Origin: Actinomycetales bacterium | GTDB lineage: Bacteria; Actinomycetota; Actinomycetes; Actinomycetales; Kineosporiaceae | Length of the DNA stretch: 64,000 nt | Reading direction: 5' to 3' | NCBI GenBank assembly: GCA_012719445.1 | Contig: JAAYAH010000137.1 | Location: 1-64,000, forward strand | Shown here: positions 16,789 through 24,619 of the stretch, piece by piece | How positions within the stretch are numbered: the first letter of the stretch is position 1 | How the letters are laid out: each line of letters begins with the position of its first letter | Program-made: the position numbers and the translations under genes | Notes under the pieces: model-generated | The model's input: the letters and a program-made list of their open reading frames with translations, nothing else | Told to the model about the DNA's origin: nothing | Database searches by the model: none

Positions 16789-17853
16789 ATGCGAATCGAG
16801 GTGGGATCGCCACGTGCCGTCGGTGTCCGCGGTCTCCGCGGGGTGCTCGCCGCTGTGCTGATCCTGCTCACGCTGGGGGCCTGCTCCCGGGGTGACGCCG
16901 CCTGCGCGCGGGCCGACGCCATGGCCGGGGAGGGCCGCCTCGCCGAGGCGGCCCGGCTGTACGCGGGCATCCAGCACCGGGGACCCGCCCGGTGCGCGGA
17001 CGAGGGACTCGCCGAGGTCGCCGACCGCACGCGGGAGTCGTTCACCGAGACGGCCAGGGGACGGGCGGAGGAGGACGCCGGGGACGACGCGGCGGCGCGG
17101 AGGCACTACGAGGAGGCTCTGGGGATCGACACGGGCAACGCCGTGGCGTTGGCCGGCTTCACCCGGGTCGCGGGGCGGTCCGTCGGCCTCGGCGAACGGT
17201 GGGTCGTCGCGCAGCGGCTGCACGACGAGGGGCTGGACGCGGAGGCGAGGGAGGAGATCGTCAGGGTGCTCCGGGCCCACCCTGGGGAGCCGGTGCCGGG
17301 GAGCCTCGTCTCCGCGATCCGGGCGACCCCGGAACAGCTCGCGGTCGCCTCGGCTGCGGTCGTCGAGCCGATGGCGGGGCAGCCGGGCGGTTCGGGGGAC
17401 CGGTGGCCGTGGTGGCTCCCGTGGGTGCTGGTCCCGGTGGGGCTCGTCGTCCTGGCCGGTGGGGTCCTCCGGGCCCTGCGGAGCCTCCGCCGGGCCGGGC
17501 GAGGCCGGGGCACGGACGGGCCTGACGCCGCCCCGGGGAGCGTGCCGGACCTCCGGGAGGGCTCGGAGTCCCCGGACGGAGCCGCCGCGTCGTCCGCCGG
17601 CCCACCGTCGGCAGCCCCCCCGGCCACCGGTCCGACGGTGGACCCGCCGTCCGGCCAGGACACCCTGCCCGCCCGGGTCGACGCGCTCGCCTCGCGGGTC
17701 GACGACCTGACCGGTGAGTCCGCCGACCTGCGCGCGTCGCTGACCCGCACCGACGGGACGGTGGAGTGGCTGGGCAGCAGGCTCGAGCACCAGGAGAACC
17801 TGATGACCCGGTTCCACCAGGCCGATCGCCGCCCTGAGCGCGACCGGTGGTGA
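16789..17853 (+). CDS. TPR-like lipoprotein with membrane anchor and C-terminal coiled coil
   Basis: About 354 residues. The ATG at 16789 gives a lipoprotein signal (RGVLAAVLILLTLGAC, Cys about residue 31), so it is preferred to the upstream ATG at 16714. A GTG at 16801 is also possible. After the lipobox are helical TPR-like repeats (AGEGRLAEAARLYAGI, ARRHYEEALGIDTGNAVAL), then a second hydrophobic helix (PWVLVPVGLVVLAGGVL, about residue 205), a Pro/Ser-rich stretch and a terminal coiled coil (ARVDALASRVDDLTGESADL). The two membrane contacts place the repeats outside and the coiled coil inside. Function unknown. Confidence 0.8.
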   Translation: MRIEVGSPRAVGVRGLRGVLAAVLILLTLGACSRGDAACARADAMAGEGRLAEAARLYAGIQHRGPARCADEGLAEVADRTRESFTETARGRAEEDAGDDAAARRHYEEALGIDTGNAVALAGFTRVAGRSVGLGERWVVAQRLHDEGLDAEAREEIVRVLRAHPGEPVPGSLVSAIRATPEQLAVASAAVVEPMAGQPGGSGDRWPWWLPWVLVPVGLVVLAGGVLRALRSLRRAGRGRGTDGPDAAPGSVPDLREGSESPDGAAASSAGPPSAAPPATGPTVDPPSGQDTLPARVDALASRVDDLTGESADLRASLTRTDGTVEWLGSRLEHQENLMTRFHQADRRPERDRW

Positions 17854-17898
17854 ACCGCGGCCTGAGCGCGGCCTGCTCGGGACCGGCGGGCCTGCGGC

Positions 17899-20283
17899 TC
17901 AGGAGGCGGGTGAGGGATCGGGACTCTGGACCGGAGGGAGCAGGCTGAACATCCCCTCGTCCTCCTGGGCGTTGTGCAGCCGGAGTACGGCGTAGAGCCC
18001 GTAGAGCAGCCGCTGCAGTTCCAGGACATCCTCGGCGTCGACGGCGTCGGAGTTCGGGCCGATGTCCTCCAGCAGCCGGCGCAGCCGGGCGACCTGGTGC
18101 TCGATCTCGGCGTGGGCGCGGCTCATGGCCCCGATCGGGTCGTCCCCGCCGAGCAGCCGGGCCATCACCGGGTACAGCTCCTCCTCCTCGGCGCGCTCGT
18201 GCGGGAGCAGCTTCCCCTCCAGCCGGTCGAGCAGGTTCCGCACCGGGCCGAGGTCGGGACCGGCGACGCCGAGCGCGTCCGCGACCGACCGCACCTGCTC
18301 GACGACCGGGAGGACGTCGTGGTGCTCGCCGCGCATCCTGGCCAGGAGCTCGGCGTCGGTGGGGCTGAGCCGTGGCCGGTGCCGGCGACCGGGAAGCACG
18401 GCCCGCAGCGCCAGGCCGATCGCCAGGACGTCGATGACCTCCTGGAGCAGCGCCCCCGCGGTGGGCGGGAGATGGCCGAGGGCCGCGACCACCATGGCCA
18501 CCAGCGAGAGCCCCATGCCGACGGACACGCTCTGCCGGGCGATCCGGCGGGACCGGTGGGCGATCCCGATGGCCTCGACGAGACCGTCGATCCGGTCCAC
18601 GGTGAGGACGACGTCCGCCGCCTCGGACGAGGCCGTGACGCCCCGGGCCGCCAGGGCGACCCCGACCCCGGCCGCGGCCAGTGCGGGGGCGTCGTTGACA
18701 CCGTCGCCCACCATGATGGTGAGGCCGTGCTCGCTCTCCGCCGTCACCACGGAGAGCTTCGCCGCGGGGTCACGCTCCGCCTGGACGGCGTCGATCCCGA
18801 CGATGCGGCCCACGGCCATGGCGACGTCGGCGCGGTCGCCGGTGACGAGCACGATCCGGTGCAACCCGGCCCGGCGCAGCGCGCGGACCATGCGCGGCGC
18901 GTCCGGGCGGATCGGGTCCTCCAGCAGGAACGCCCCGGCGGGGACCCCGTCCACGACGGCGAACACCGTGATCGACCCGTCGAGAGCTGCGCGCCGGCGC
19001 ACCCGGCGGACCCAGGCCGGTACCCCGCCGCCGAGCCCGGACACCGACCTGCCGAGGGTCACCCGGTGCCCGTCCACGACGCCCTCCAGCCCGTGCCCCG
19101 GGTGTTCGACGACGTCGGTCGGCAGGACGAGGTCGTGGCCGGCTGCCCGGCCGGCCGCGACGATCGCGCTCGCGAGGACGTGCGGCGACACCTGTTCGAG
19201 CGAGGCGGCCAGGCGGAGCATCTCGTCGGGACCTACCGGGACGGGGCCCTGCCCGCCGGGGTCGGGCTGCGCCGGGACGACGCCGACGACCGTCGGGCGG
19301 CCGACGGTCAGGGTTCCGGTCTTGTCGAAGAGCAGCACCCGCCCGGCAGCCAGCCGCTCCAGCGCCGCACCTCCCTTGACGACCACACCGGCCCTGGCCG
19401 CCCGGGACAGCCCGGACATCACCGCGATCGGGGCGGCGAGCAGCAGCGGGCACGGGGTGGCCACCACGAGCACGGCGACGGCGCGCACGGCGTCCCCCGA
19501 CACCGCCCAGGCCAGGCCGGCCAGGACGAGGGTCAGCGGGACGAAGGCCACCGCGAAGCGGTCGGCGATCCGGACGAAGGGCGCCGAGGAGGCCTGGGCC
19601 TGCTCGACGAGGGTGACGATGCGGGCGTAGGTGGAGTCGGCGGCTCCGGCCGTGGCGACGAGGCTGAACGGTGACCCGGCGTTGACGCTGCCGCTGCGGA
19701 CCTCCTCGCCCGGAGGGCGCTCCACGGGAAGGGGCTCGCCGGTGAGGGCGGACTCGTCGAGCGTCGCGCGGTCGACGAGGTGCCCGTCGACGGGCACGAC
19801 CTCCCCCGGGCCGACGAGGAGCAGGTTGCCCCTTGCCACCTCGGAGACCGGCACCTCGACCAGCCCGTCCGCCTGCAGTCGGCGCGCGGTCCGCGGGGCG
19901 CGCTGGACCAGGAGGCTCAGCTCGCGCCGGGCCCGCGCCTCAGCCCTGGTCTCGAGCACCCGCCCGGTCGCGAGCATCCACGCGATGACGGCTCCGGCCA
20001 GCGGCTCGCCGACGGCGAGGGAGCCCGCCAGGGCGAGCAGGGCGACGATGTCGACGCTCGGCTGCCGGCGCAGGTAGCCGCCGATCACCCACACGGTGGA
20101 GAGGGTGAGACCGATCCCGGCGCCCAGCGTCCACACCAGGTCGGCCTGCCGGGAGGGGCCCACGACCCGGGCCAGGGCGCCTGCGGCCAGGAGCAGCGTC
20201 GTGATGGCGAAGAACGTGGCGTCGGCGTGCGGCTTCACCAGGGACGGGATCCACGCGCCCCACCGTGGTCCGGGAGCGCTCAT
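17899..20283 (-). CDS. P1B-5-type heavy-metal ATPase with C-terminal hemerythrin domain
   Basis: 794 residues from the ATG at 20283. The start is uncertain because there is no good RBS. It lacks an N-terminal HMA domain. P-type core: TGEPLPVE actuator, membrane motif ATPCPLLLAAP (TPC in the metal-coordinating helix), phosphorylation site DKTGTLT and hinge GDGVNDAPAL. The nucleotide-binding His-Pro motif is altered, reading SPHVLA instead of SEHPLA. Residues about 650-790 form a hemerythrin-like four-helix domain (GEHHDVLP, LLPHERAEEEELYP, RAHAEIEHQV, LRLHNAQEDEGMF) with the His/Glu ligands for a di-iron site. The TPC motif plus hemerythrin tail defines the P1B-5 class, linked to Ni, Fe or Co export. 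The substrate here is not determined. Confidence 0.92.
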   Translation of the reverse strand: MSAPGPRWGAWIPSLVKPHADATFFAITTLLLAAGALARVVGPSRQADLVWTLGAGIGLTLSTVWVIGGYLRRQPSVDIVALLALAGSLAVGEPLAGAVIAWMLATGRVLETRAEARARRELSLLVQRAPRTARRLQADGLVEVPVSEVARGNLLLVGPGEVVPVDGHLVDRATLDESALTGEPLPVERPPGEEVRSGSVNAGSPFSLVATAGAADSTYARIVTLVEQAQASSAPFVRIADRFAVAFVPLTLVLAGLAWAVSGDAVRAVAVLVVATPCPLLLAAPIAVMSGLSRAARAGVVVKGGAALERLAAGRVLLFDKTGTLTVGRPTVVGVVPAQPDPGGQGPVPVGPDEMLRLAASLEQVSPHVLASAIVAAGRAAGHDLVLPTDVVEHPGHGLEGVVDGHRVTLGRSVSGLGGGVPAWVRRVRRRAALDGSITVFAVVDGVPAGAFLLEDPIRPDAPRMVRALRRAGLHRIVLVTGDRADVAMAVGRIVGIDAVQAERDPAAKLSVVTAESEHGLTIMVGDGVNDAPALAAAGVGVALAARGVTASSEAADVVLTVDRIDGLVEAIGIAHRSRRIARQSVSVGMGLSLVAMVVAALGHLPPTAGALLQEVIDVLAIGLALRAVLPGRRHRPRLSPTDAELLARMRGEHHDVLPVVEQVRSVADALGVAGPDLGPVRNLLDRLEGKLLPHERAEEEELYPVMARLLGGDDPIGAMSRAHAEIEHQVARLRRLLEDIGPNSDAVDAEDVLELQRLLYGLYAVLRLHNAQEDEGMFSLLPPVQSPDPSPAS

Positions 20284-20519
20284 GGGACCAGCCTGGCAGA
20301 TCGTCCGGCCGGGCGGCAGCATCGCCCGCGCCGGCCGTATCCGGGGCGGATGCGGGACCAAGGTCGGAGGGACCGGGGCCGGGTGGCCGAAAGTGAGAAC
20401 GACCACAGGGCCATCGGGACGCCTGTCGTTCCCGGCGCGGGACTCCACGGGGGATCGTTGAGGTGGAGCCCGAGGGCTCCGACGCGGTCGATCCATCGAT
20501 GACGCTGGAGGAACTCGCC

Positions 20520-20681
20520 ATGCTCACCCTCGCCGAGCCGACGACGGCGCTCGCCGACCCCCCGGCAGCCCGCGAGGTCGCAGCCACCCGGACCACCGCA
20601 GGGGAGCAGGTCTGCCCGGTGTGCCGCGGCCTCGGCGAGGGGTGCGACGGCGTGGTGTGCCACGGGTTCGACATCGACTGA
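20520..20681 (+). CDS. 53-residue protein with a DnaJ-like CxxCxGxG zinc motif
   Basis: The ATG at 20520 has GGAGGAA nine bases upstream, so it is preferred over in-frame starts at 20463 and 20499. The C-terminal half reads CPVCRGLG, then C, then VVCHG, resembling one and a half DnaJ-type zinc repeats. The N-terminal half is Ala/Thr-rich. It is divergent from the P1B-5 ATPase, so a role in metal handling is possible, but this is only inference. Confidence 0.65.
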   Translation: MLTLAEPTTALADPPAAREVAATRTTAGEQVCPVCRGLGEGCDGVVCHGFDID

Positions 20682-20727
20682 GAGCCCCGTCCGGGCATCA
20701 CGTCGTCCCGTCCGACCAGCTGTTCCG

Positions 20728-20775
20728 GACCCACCCTCTGCTGGACCCACCCTCTGCTAGACCCACCCTGTGCGG
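20728..20775. repeat. Three 16-bp tandem repeats
   Basis: GACCCACCCTCTGCTG, GACCCACCCTCTGCTA and GACCCACCCTGTGCGG lie head to tail, ending 20 bases before the DUF2975 promoter -35 box. Copies one and two differ by one base, copy three by three. Confidence 0.85.
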
Positions 20776-20795
20776 ACCCCTCCGGGAACCCCTAC

Positions 20796-20845
20796 TTGAC
20801 GACCCCTCGCTTCTTATCGATAATCGATATATCGAAAAACGATAA
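20796..20845 (+). promoter_or_regulatory. Promoter and operator of the DUF2975/XRE pair
   Basis: TTGACG at 20796-20801 and GATAAT at 20819-20824 are separated by exactly 17 bases, a near-consensus housekeeping promoter. The -10 lies in an AT-rich block with inverted arms TTATCG (20814-20819) and CGATAA (20840-20845) and internal ATCGATA repeats. This is a likely operator for the XRE repressor encoded by the second gene. Confidence 0.75.
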
Positions 20846-20908
20846 GAGCTGCCCGGTGCGCCCCTCCTGCGCGGGTGCCCGGGCGGCTCGGAGACGAACG
20901 AGGTCGCC

Positions 20909-21529
20909 ATGCCGAAACCAGCCATCCGTCGCTCCGCCGATCCCGCCGCGGACCTGCACCAGGCCGTCCTGCTCGCCGCGGTGATCGTCGCGGCGGGCAT
21001 CATCACCATGATCGTCCAAGCGCTCACCGGGTCGCTCCGGATCCCGGTGGTCGCCGACCACGTCCTGCCGGGTGGAGTCCTTCCCGGCGGGACGGCGACC
21101 GAACTGCTGGACGGCGTCACCGTCGACCCCGGGGGTGTCGTCGAGGTGCGGGTCTCCGACCCGACGCCGGCTCAGCAGCTGCTCTCGATTCTGGCCACCC
21201 TGCCGACCGGCGTCGTGGTGCTCGCGGTCCTCGCCGTCCTCGCCAGGGCGCTCGGCAGGAGCCGGCGGGCCGAGCCGTTCCAGGCCGACCTGTCCAAGGG
21301 ACTTCGCCGCCTGGGCGTGCTGTGTCTGGCCGGAGGCTCCGGAGCCTGGCTGGTCGAGTTCTTCGCCCGGTTCGTCCTCGTCGACACCGTGTCCAGCACC
21401 GGAGCCGCGGCGGAGGCCGAGCTGCTCGCCCTCGGCTTCTGGGCGCTGGCCTGGCTCGGCTGTCTCGCCCTGGCCGCGGCCGTCGACCGGGGACGCTCGA
21501 TGCGCACCGAGCTCGAGGGACTCGTCTGA
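20909..21529 (+). CDS. DUF2975 membrane protein
   Basis: 206 residues, four predicted transmembrane helices (AVLLAAVIVAAGIITMIV, PTGVVVLAVLAVLARAL, RLGVLCLAGGSGAWLVEFF, ALGFWALAWLGCLALAAAV). The loop after helix one is long and Gly/Val-rich. This is the DUF2975 layout, whose members are nearly always coupled to a small XRE regulator. Its stop overlaps the next start by one base. Function unknown; membrane-stress sensing has been suggested for the family but is not shown. Confidence 0.88.
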   Translation: MPKPAIRRSADPAADLHQAVLLAAVIVAAGIITMIVQALTGSLRIPVVADHVLPGGVLPGGTATELLDGVTVDPGGVVEVRVSDPTPAQQLLSILATLPTGVVVLAVLAVLARALGRSRRAEPFQADLSKGLRRLGVLCLAGGSGAWLVEFFARFVLVDTVSSTGAAAEAELLALGFWALAWLGCLALAAAVDRGRSMRTELEGLV

Positions 21530-21771
21530 TGCCGCCCGAGGAGGAGCACCGGGTGGAGGTCCGTCTCGACCGGCTGCTCGCGGAACGGGACCTGACCCTG
21601 ACCCAGCTCGCCGACCAGGTCGGCCTGACCCTGGCGAACCTCTCGGTGCTCAAGAACGGGAGGGCGAGGGCCATCCGGTTCAGCACGCTGACGGCCCTGT
21701 GCGACGCCCTGGACTGCCTGCCGGGTGACCTGCTCACCCTCCGGGCCCACTCCGCGGAGCACCCGTCGTGA
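21529..21771 (+). CDS. Small XRE-family regulator (YozG-like)
   Basis: 80 residues. A Cro/C1-type HTH fills it: LDRLLAERDLTLTQLADQVG, with recognition helix LANLSVLKNGR and the family-typical RFSTLTALCDALDCLPGDLL. Such YozG-type regulators pair with DUF2975 proteins. Probably an autorepressor acting at the ATCGATA-rich block at 20814-20845. Confidence 0.92.
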   Translation: MPPEEEHRVEVRLDRLLAERDLTLTQLADQVGLTLANLSVLKNGRARAIRFSTLTALCDALDCLPGDLLTLRAHSAEHPS

Positions 21772-21796
21772 CCCCCTGACCGGCACCCGCGTCCGG

Positions 21797-22483
21797 TCAG
21801 TCGCCGCCCACGAGCACCACGGCGGGCTCGGCGGGACGGCGTCGGGGGAGCGCCTCACGACCGGACGCGGCCTCGGTCGTCCCGGTGCCGTCGTCGGGGC
21901 CGGAGAGGTCGACGGTCCCCGGCCGTCCGGCGGGACGGGCCGTGACGTCCCGGTGCATCACGGGAGCCCAGGGGATCTCGTCCTCCGGGTACGGCTGCGT
22001 GGGGGAGTAGCCGTTGCCGGGCCGGCGGAGGACGAGGTGCTGGCGGTCGGCGGACAGGTGCGCCGAGGCGAGCGAGCGCCAGCTCCGCAGGGAGGCGAGG
22101 ACGAACAGTGCCACGCCTCCTGCGGCTCCGGCTCCCGCCGCGACCGGGGCGAGGGCCACCGGGTCGACGGCGAGCGCGCCCGCGACGACGGCCGCCGTCA
22201 CCGCTCCCGTCAGCGCGGCGCCCACCAGGAGCATCCTGCGGCGCCGGGTGCACCGGTGGCACACCGGCCACGCGGGCGCGACGAGGCGTCGGCGGCCGAG
22301 GAGACAGGCCAGTACCCCGGGGAGCACTCCGGCCAGGAGGAGCGCCCGTGCCCACAGGGGTGGCCGGGAGAGGAAGGTGACCTTCCTCGTCGTGTCGGTC
22401 GGCTCCCCGTGACGACCGCACTGTCTCGGCAGGCCCTCGCCGAACAGGACCATCGAGGTCGGCAGGTAGAGCGGCTTCGTCAT
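21797..22483 (-). CDS. Hypothetical two-helix membrane protein with Cys/His pairs
   Basis: 228 residues, ATG behind GAAGGGGG. CGRHG near residue 22 and CHRCTRR near residue 66 could form a small zinc site on the cytosolic side. Hydrophobic segments are ALLLAGVLPGVLACLLG, then MLLVGAALTGAVTAAVVAG and VALAPVAAGAGAAGGVALFVL. The C-terminal 80 residues are soluble and end in a disordered tail. No family was recognised. Confidence 0.75.
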   Translation of the reverse strand: MTKPLYLPTSMVLFGEGLPRQCGRHGEPTDTTRKVTFLSRPPLWARALLLAGVLPGVLACLLGRRRLVAPAWPVCHRCTRRRRMLLVGAALTGAVTAAVVAGALAVDPVALAPVAAGAGAAGGVALFVLASLRSWRSLASAHLSADRQHLVLRRPGNGYSPTQPYPEDEIPWAPVMHRDVTARPAGRPGTVDLSGPDDGTGTTEAASGREALPRRRPAEPAVVLVGGD

Positions 22484-22634
22484 GGGCCCCCTTCGGGTGT
22501 GACGGCGGAGAGCTTGAGGACGGCGCTCGTCAATGACCCGGCCAGAGCAGCCGTGGAGTTCCTCCGTGCACGGAGAGTCAGCGACCGGATGACTCCACGT
22601 CACCACCCGGTCTCGGTGGGCTCGCCCCCGGCCG

Positions 22635-22700
22635 GGGGAGCCGGGACACCGGGCGTGGTGCCGGTGCGGGGAGCCGGGACACCGGGCGTGGTGCCGGTGC
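22635..22700. repeat. Two perfect 33-bp tandem repeats
   Basis: Each copy begins GGGGAGCCGGGACACC and ends GTGGTGCCGGTGC. Copies at 22635-22667 and 22668-22700 are identical, indicating recent duplication. Confidence 0.9.
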
Positions 22701-22772
22701 GGGGGCACGGGGTGTCCGGGAGCGGAGCGGGAGTGCCCGCGAACGGGTGACCTTGTCCGGAAGGGTGACGCG

Positions 22773-22810
22773 GCGGGGGCCCGCCGACCGGGTGGTCGGC
22801 GGGCCCCCGC
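22773..22810 (-). terminator. Perfect 17-bp hairpin downstream of the LPMO gene
   Basis: GCGGGGGCCCGCCGACC and its exact reverse complement flank a four-base loop (GGGT). It lies 100 bases after the LPMO stop codon on the minus strand. Confidence 0.7.
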
Positions 22811-22832
22811 GCGGAGCGGATCTCGTCCGAGG

Positions 22833-22890
22833 GGACGGTGTCCGACGGGACGGTGTCCGAGGGGACGGTGTCCGACGGAACGGTCATGCC
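22833..22890. repeat. 15-bp tandem repeats GGACGGTGTCCGANG
   Basis: Three full copies at 22833, 22848 and 22863, then a degenerate partial copy, immediately downstream of the LPMO coding region. Copies differ at one position. Confidence 0.85.
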
Positions 22891-22909
22891 CTCGGCCAAG
22901 GGGAGCGGG

Positions 22910-24037
22910 TCAGGGACTGGTGCAGGTGGCCGTCGGGGTCCCGCTGAGCGAGCCGCCCCCGAGGAAGCCGAACGCGGTGGTGCCGCCGCCGGGGATCGAA
23001 CTGTTCCAGCTGACGTTCCGGACCGTCGACGAGCCGGCGGTCCACGTCCCGTTCCAGAGCTGGGTGATGGTCACCCCGCTCGGGAGCGTGATGGTCACCG
23101 TCCAGCCGCTCAGGGCGGAGGACCCGTTGTTGCGCACCGTCACCTCACCCTGGAACCCGCCGGACCAGGAGCTGACGGTCCGGACGCTGGCGCTGCAGGT
23201 GCCGTTCGTGCCCCCGCCGCCACCGGTCGTCGTGGTGGTGGTGCTGGTGGAGGTGCGGGTCGACGTCGTCGTGCTGGTGGAGGTGCGGGTCGACGTCGTC
23301 GTGGCGGTCGTGGTGCCGGTCGAGGAGCCGCCGAGCCCGGTGACCTGGCCGTTCCCGCCGTCGAACACGACGTCGGAGCAGCCGAAGAAGTTCTCGTTGC
23401 TGTCGGAGCGGACCCAGCGCGAGTAGATGATGTGGCGGCCGGACTTGCCGCTCGGCAGCCGCCCGGACCAGTAGTAGTGGCCGTCGTCGGTCCCCACCGA
23501 ACCGGTCTGCGCCGGGTTGGTCACGGTGAGGAAGGGCTGGTCCTCGAGATCGGACCAGGCCAGCGGCTGCGTCGGGCTCCAGCCGTCCTTGGTGACGTAG
23601 AGGTAGAAGGTGCCCGGGTGGTGGGCCCAGTTGCTGTACTCGAAGTTGAAGGTGCCCCCGGCGGTGAGGTGGGTGACCGGCCAGTCGGTGCGGGCGAGGT
23701 CGAACCCGGAGAAGTCGTAGACGGTGGCCGCCGCGCTGCAGAGCTTGCCGTCGGGGATGAAGCCGGTGGTCCGACCCGCGGCGTCGGATCGCAGCACCGC
23801 GAACCAGTTGTACAGCGGGGTCGGCCCGCTGGAGGCGATGGCCGCCGCACAGGCCGGGTTCTTCGGCTGGAGGGCGCCGTTGCCGGTGAGACCGTCCAGC
23901 CAGCACAGGTAGGTGCGGCTGCCCGGTTTCTGCAGGGCGCCGTGGGCCGAGGCTCCCGGTGCCAGGGCGAGCGGGGTGAGGACTCCCCCGAGGAGAACCG
24001 CGGCCGCGACCGCCGCCACCCTCTGCTTGATGCTCAT
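22910..24037 (-). CDS. AA10 lytic polysaccharide monooxygenase with CBM2
   Basis: 375 residues. The signal peptide (residues 1-31, hydrophobic AAAVLLGGVLTPLALAP, cleavage GASA|HGAL) leaves His32 at the mature N-terminus, the first half of the copper histidine brace. The second His is in NWAHHPGTFYLYVTKDGW. The AA10 domain runs to about residue 225, followed by a Thr/Ser/Arg repeat linker (two copies of a TSTRTSTSTT unit) and a C-terminal family 2 carbohydrate-binding module with conserved Trp residues (VSSWSGGFQGEV, ITQLWNGTWT). It should oxidatively cut chitin or cellulose outside the cell; substrate is not decided. An iron box lies upstream at 24214. Confidence 0.95.
   Translation of the reverse strand: MSIKQRVAAVAAAVLLGGVLTPLALAPGASAHGALQKPGSRTYLCWLDGLTGNGALQPKNPACAAAIASSGPTPLYNWFAVLRSDAAGRTTGFIPDGKLCSAAATVYDFSGFDLARTDWPVTHLTAGGTFNFEYSNWAHHPGTFYLYVTKDGWSPTQPLAWSDLEDQPFLTVTNPAQTGSVGTDDGHYYWSGRLPSGKSGRHIIYSRWVRSDSNENFFGCSDVVFDGGNGQVTGLGGSSTGTTTATTTSTRTSTSTTTSTRTSTSTTTTTTGGGGGTNGTCSASVRTVSSWSGGFQGEVTVRNNGSSALSGWTVTITLPSGVTITQLWNGTWTAGSSTVRNVSWNSSIPGGGTTAFGFLGGGSLSGTPTATCTSP
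23237..23300. repeat. 30-bp tandem repeat in the LPMO linker
   Basis: GGTGGAGGTGCGGGTCGACG followed by TCGTCGTGCT occurs twice head to tail and encodes the duplicated TSTRTSTSTT linker unit. Linker length probably varies between strains. Confidence 0.8.
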
Positions 24038-24619
24038 GCTGTGCTCTCTTTCGTGAGGATCACCCGATGTCCGGACGGGACACGACCGCCCAGCGCGTAC
24101 CCGTCGACGGGCACGCGTTATGTACGGATCATGAGATTGCGGTGACGGCCGCCGGCACCGACCGAACCGCACGGAATGCGTTCCGTCCGGCCGGCCGGAC
24201 GGTGACTCCTAGGTTCGGTTAGGCATACCTATCACCGTGGTATCGACATGGAACCACGACTGACATCCATCGGCAATACCGCAGGTGATGCGAATCACAG
24301 ACCGTGGCCGAGTATCGACAACGGGCTCACGAATCGTCGCGGTATTCGTTCCGGGTGCTCTCCGGGTGCCGCCGTCACCTCGTCGTCCGACGGTGTCCCG
24401 CGACGGCGCTCCGGCCGTTCGGCGGGGTCGGGCCGCGCCGGGGACCGGCCGTTCGACGTCGCAGGACGCGGGACGTCCCGGCCGGGAAGGCGGGTGGGAA
24501 CGGGTCGGTCGAGGTATTCGCCGACCCGTCGGTGAATGGGTGCCGGTAACCGCGCAGGGGTGGGGGCGACGGTGACAGCCACAAAAGGGACATGTGGTTC
24601 GAGGAATGTTCCCGGTTCC
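24038..24619. other. Intergenic region with nested palindromes and iron box
   Basis: 582 bases between the LPMO start and the XRE-TPR stop (both minus). ACGGAA-N4-TTCCGT at 24171-24186 runs into the 20-base palindrome CCGTCCGGCCGGCCGGACGG at 24183-24202, followed by a DtxR-type box at 24214-24232. Bases 24240-24619 show no supported gene. A plus-strand ORF at 24248 lacks an RBS. Confidence 0.6.
24214..24232. promoter_or_regulatory. DtxR/IdeR-type iron box
   Basis: TTCGGTTAGGCATACCTAT matches the 19-base DtxR consensus TTAGGTTAGSCTAACCTAA at 15 positions, including the central TTAGGC and ACCTA. It lies 177 bases upstream of the LPMO start. A matching regulator is encoded at 5973-6674. Regulation of the LPMO by it is inference. 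Confidence 0.6.

Larger units (their letters stand above)
22484..22909. other. Intergenic region with repeats and terminator, no gene
   Basis: This 426-base region separates two minus-strand genes. It holds two perfect 33-bp tandem repeats (22635-22700), a perfect 17-bp hairpin (22773-22810) and three and a half 15-bp repeats (22833-22890). No supported coding sequence. Confidence 0.7.

Noticed and set aside
20728-20775. CRISPR-like repeats
   Set aside because: Units are adjacent without spacers. The same holds for the arrays at 22635-22700, 22833-22890 and 52232-52265.
24248-24535. Plus-strand ORF of 95 codons after the iron box
   Set aside because: No RBS, Arg/Ser/Gly-rich composition and other frames equally open.
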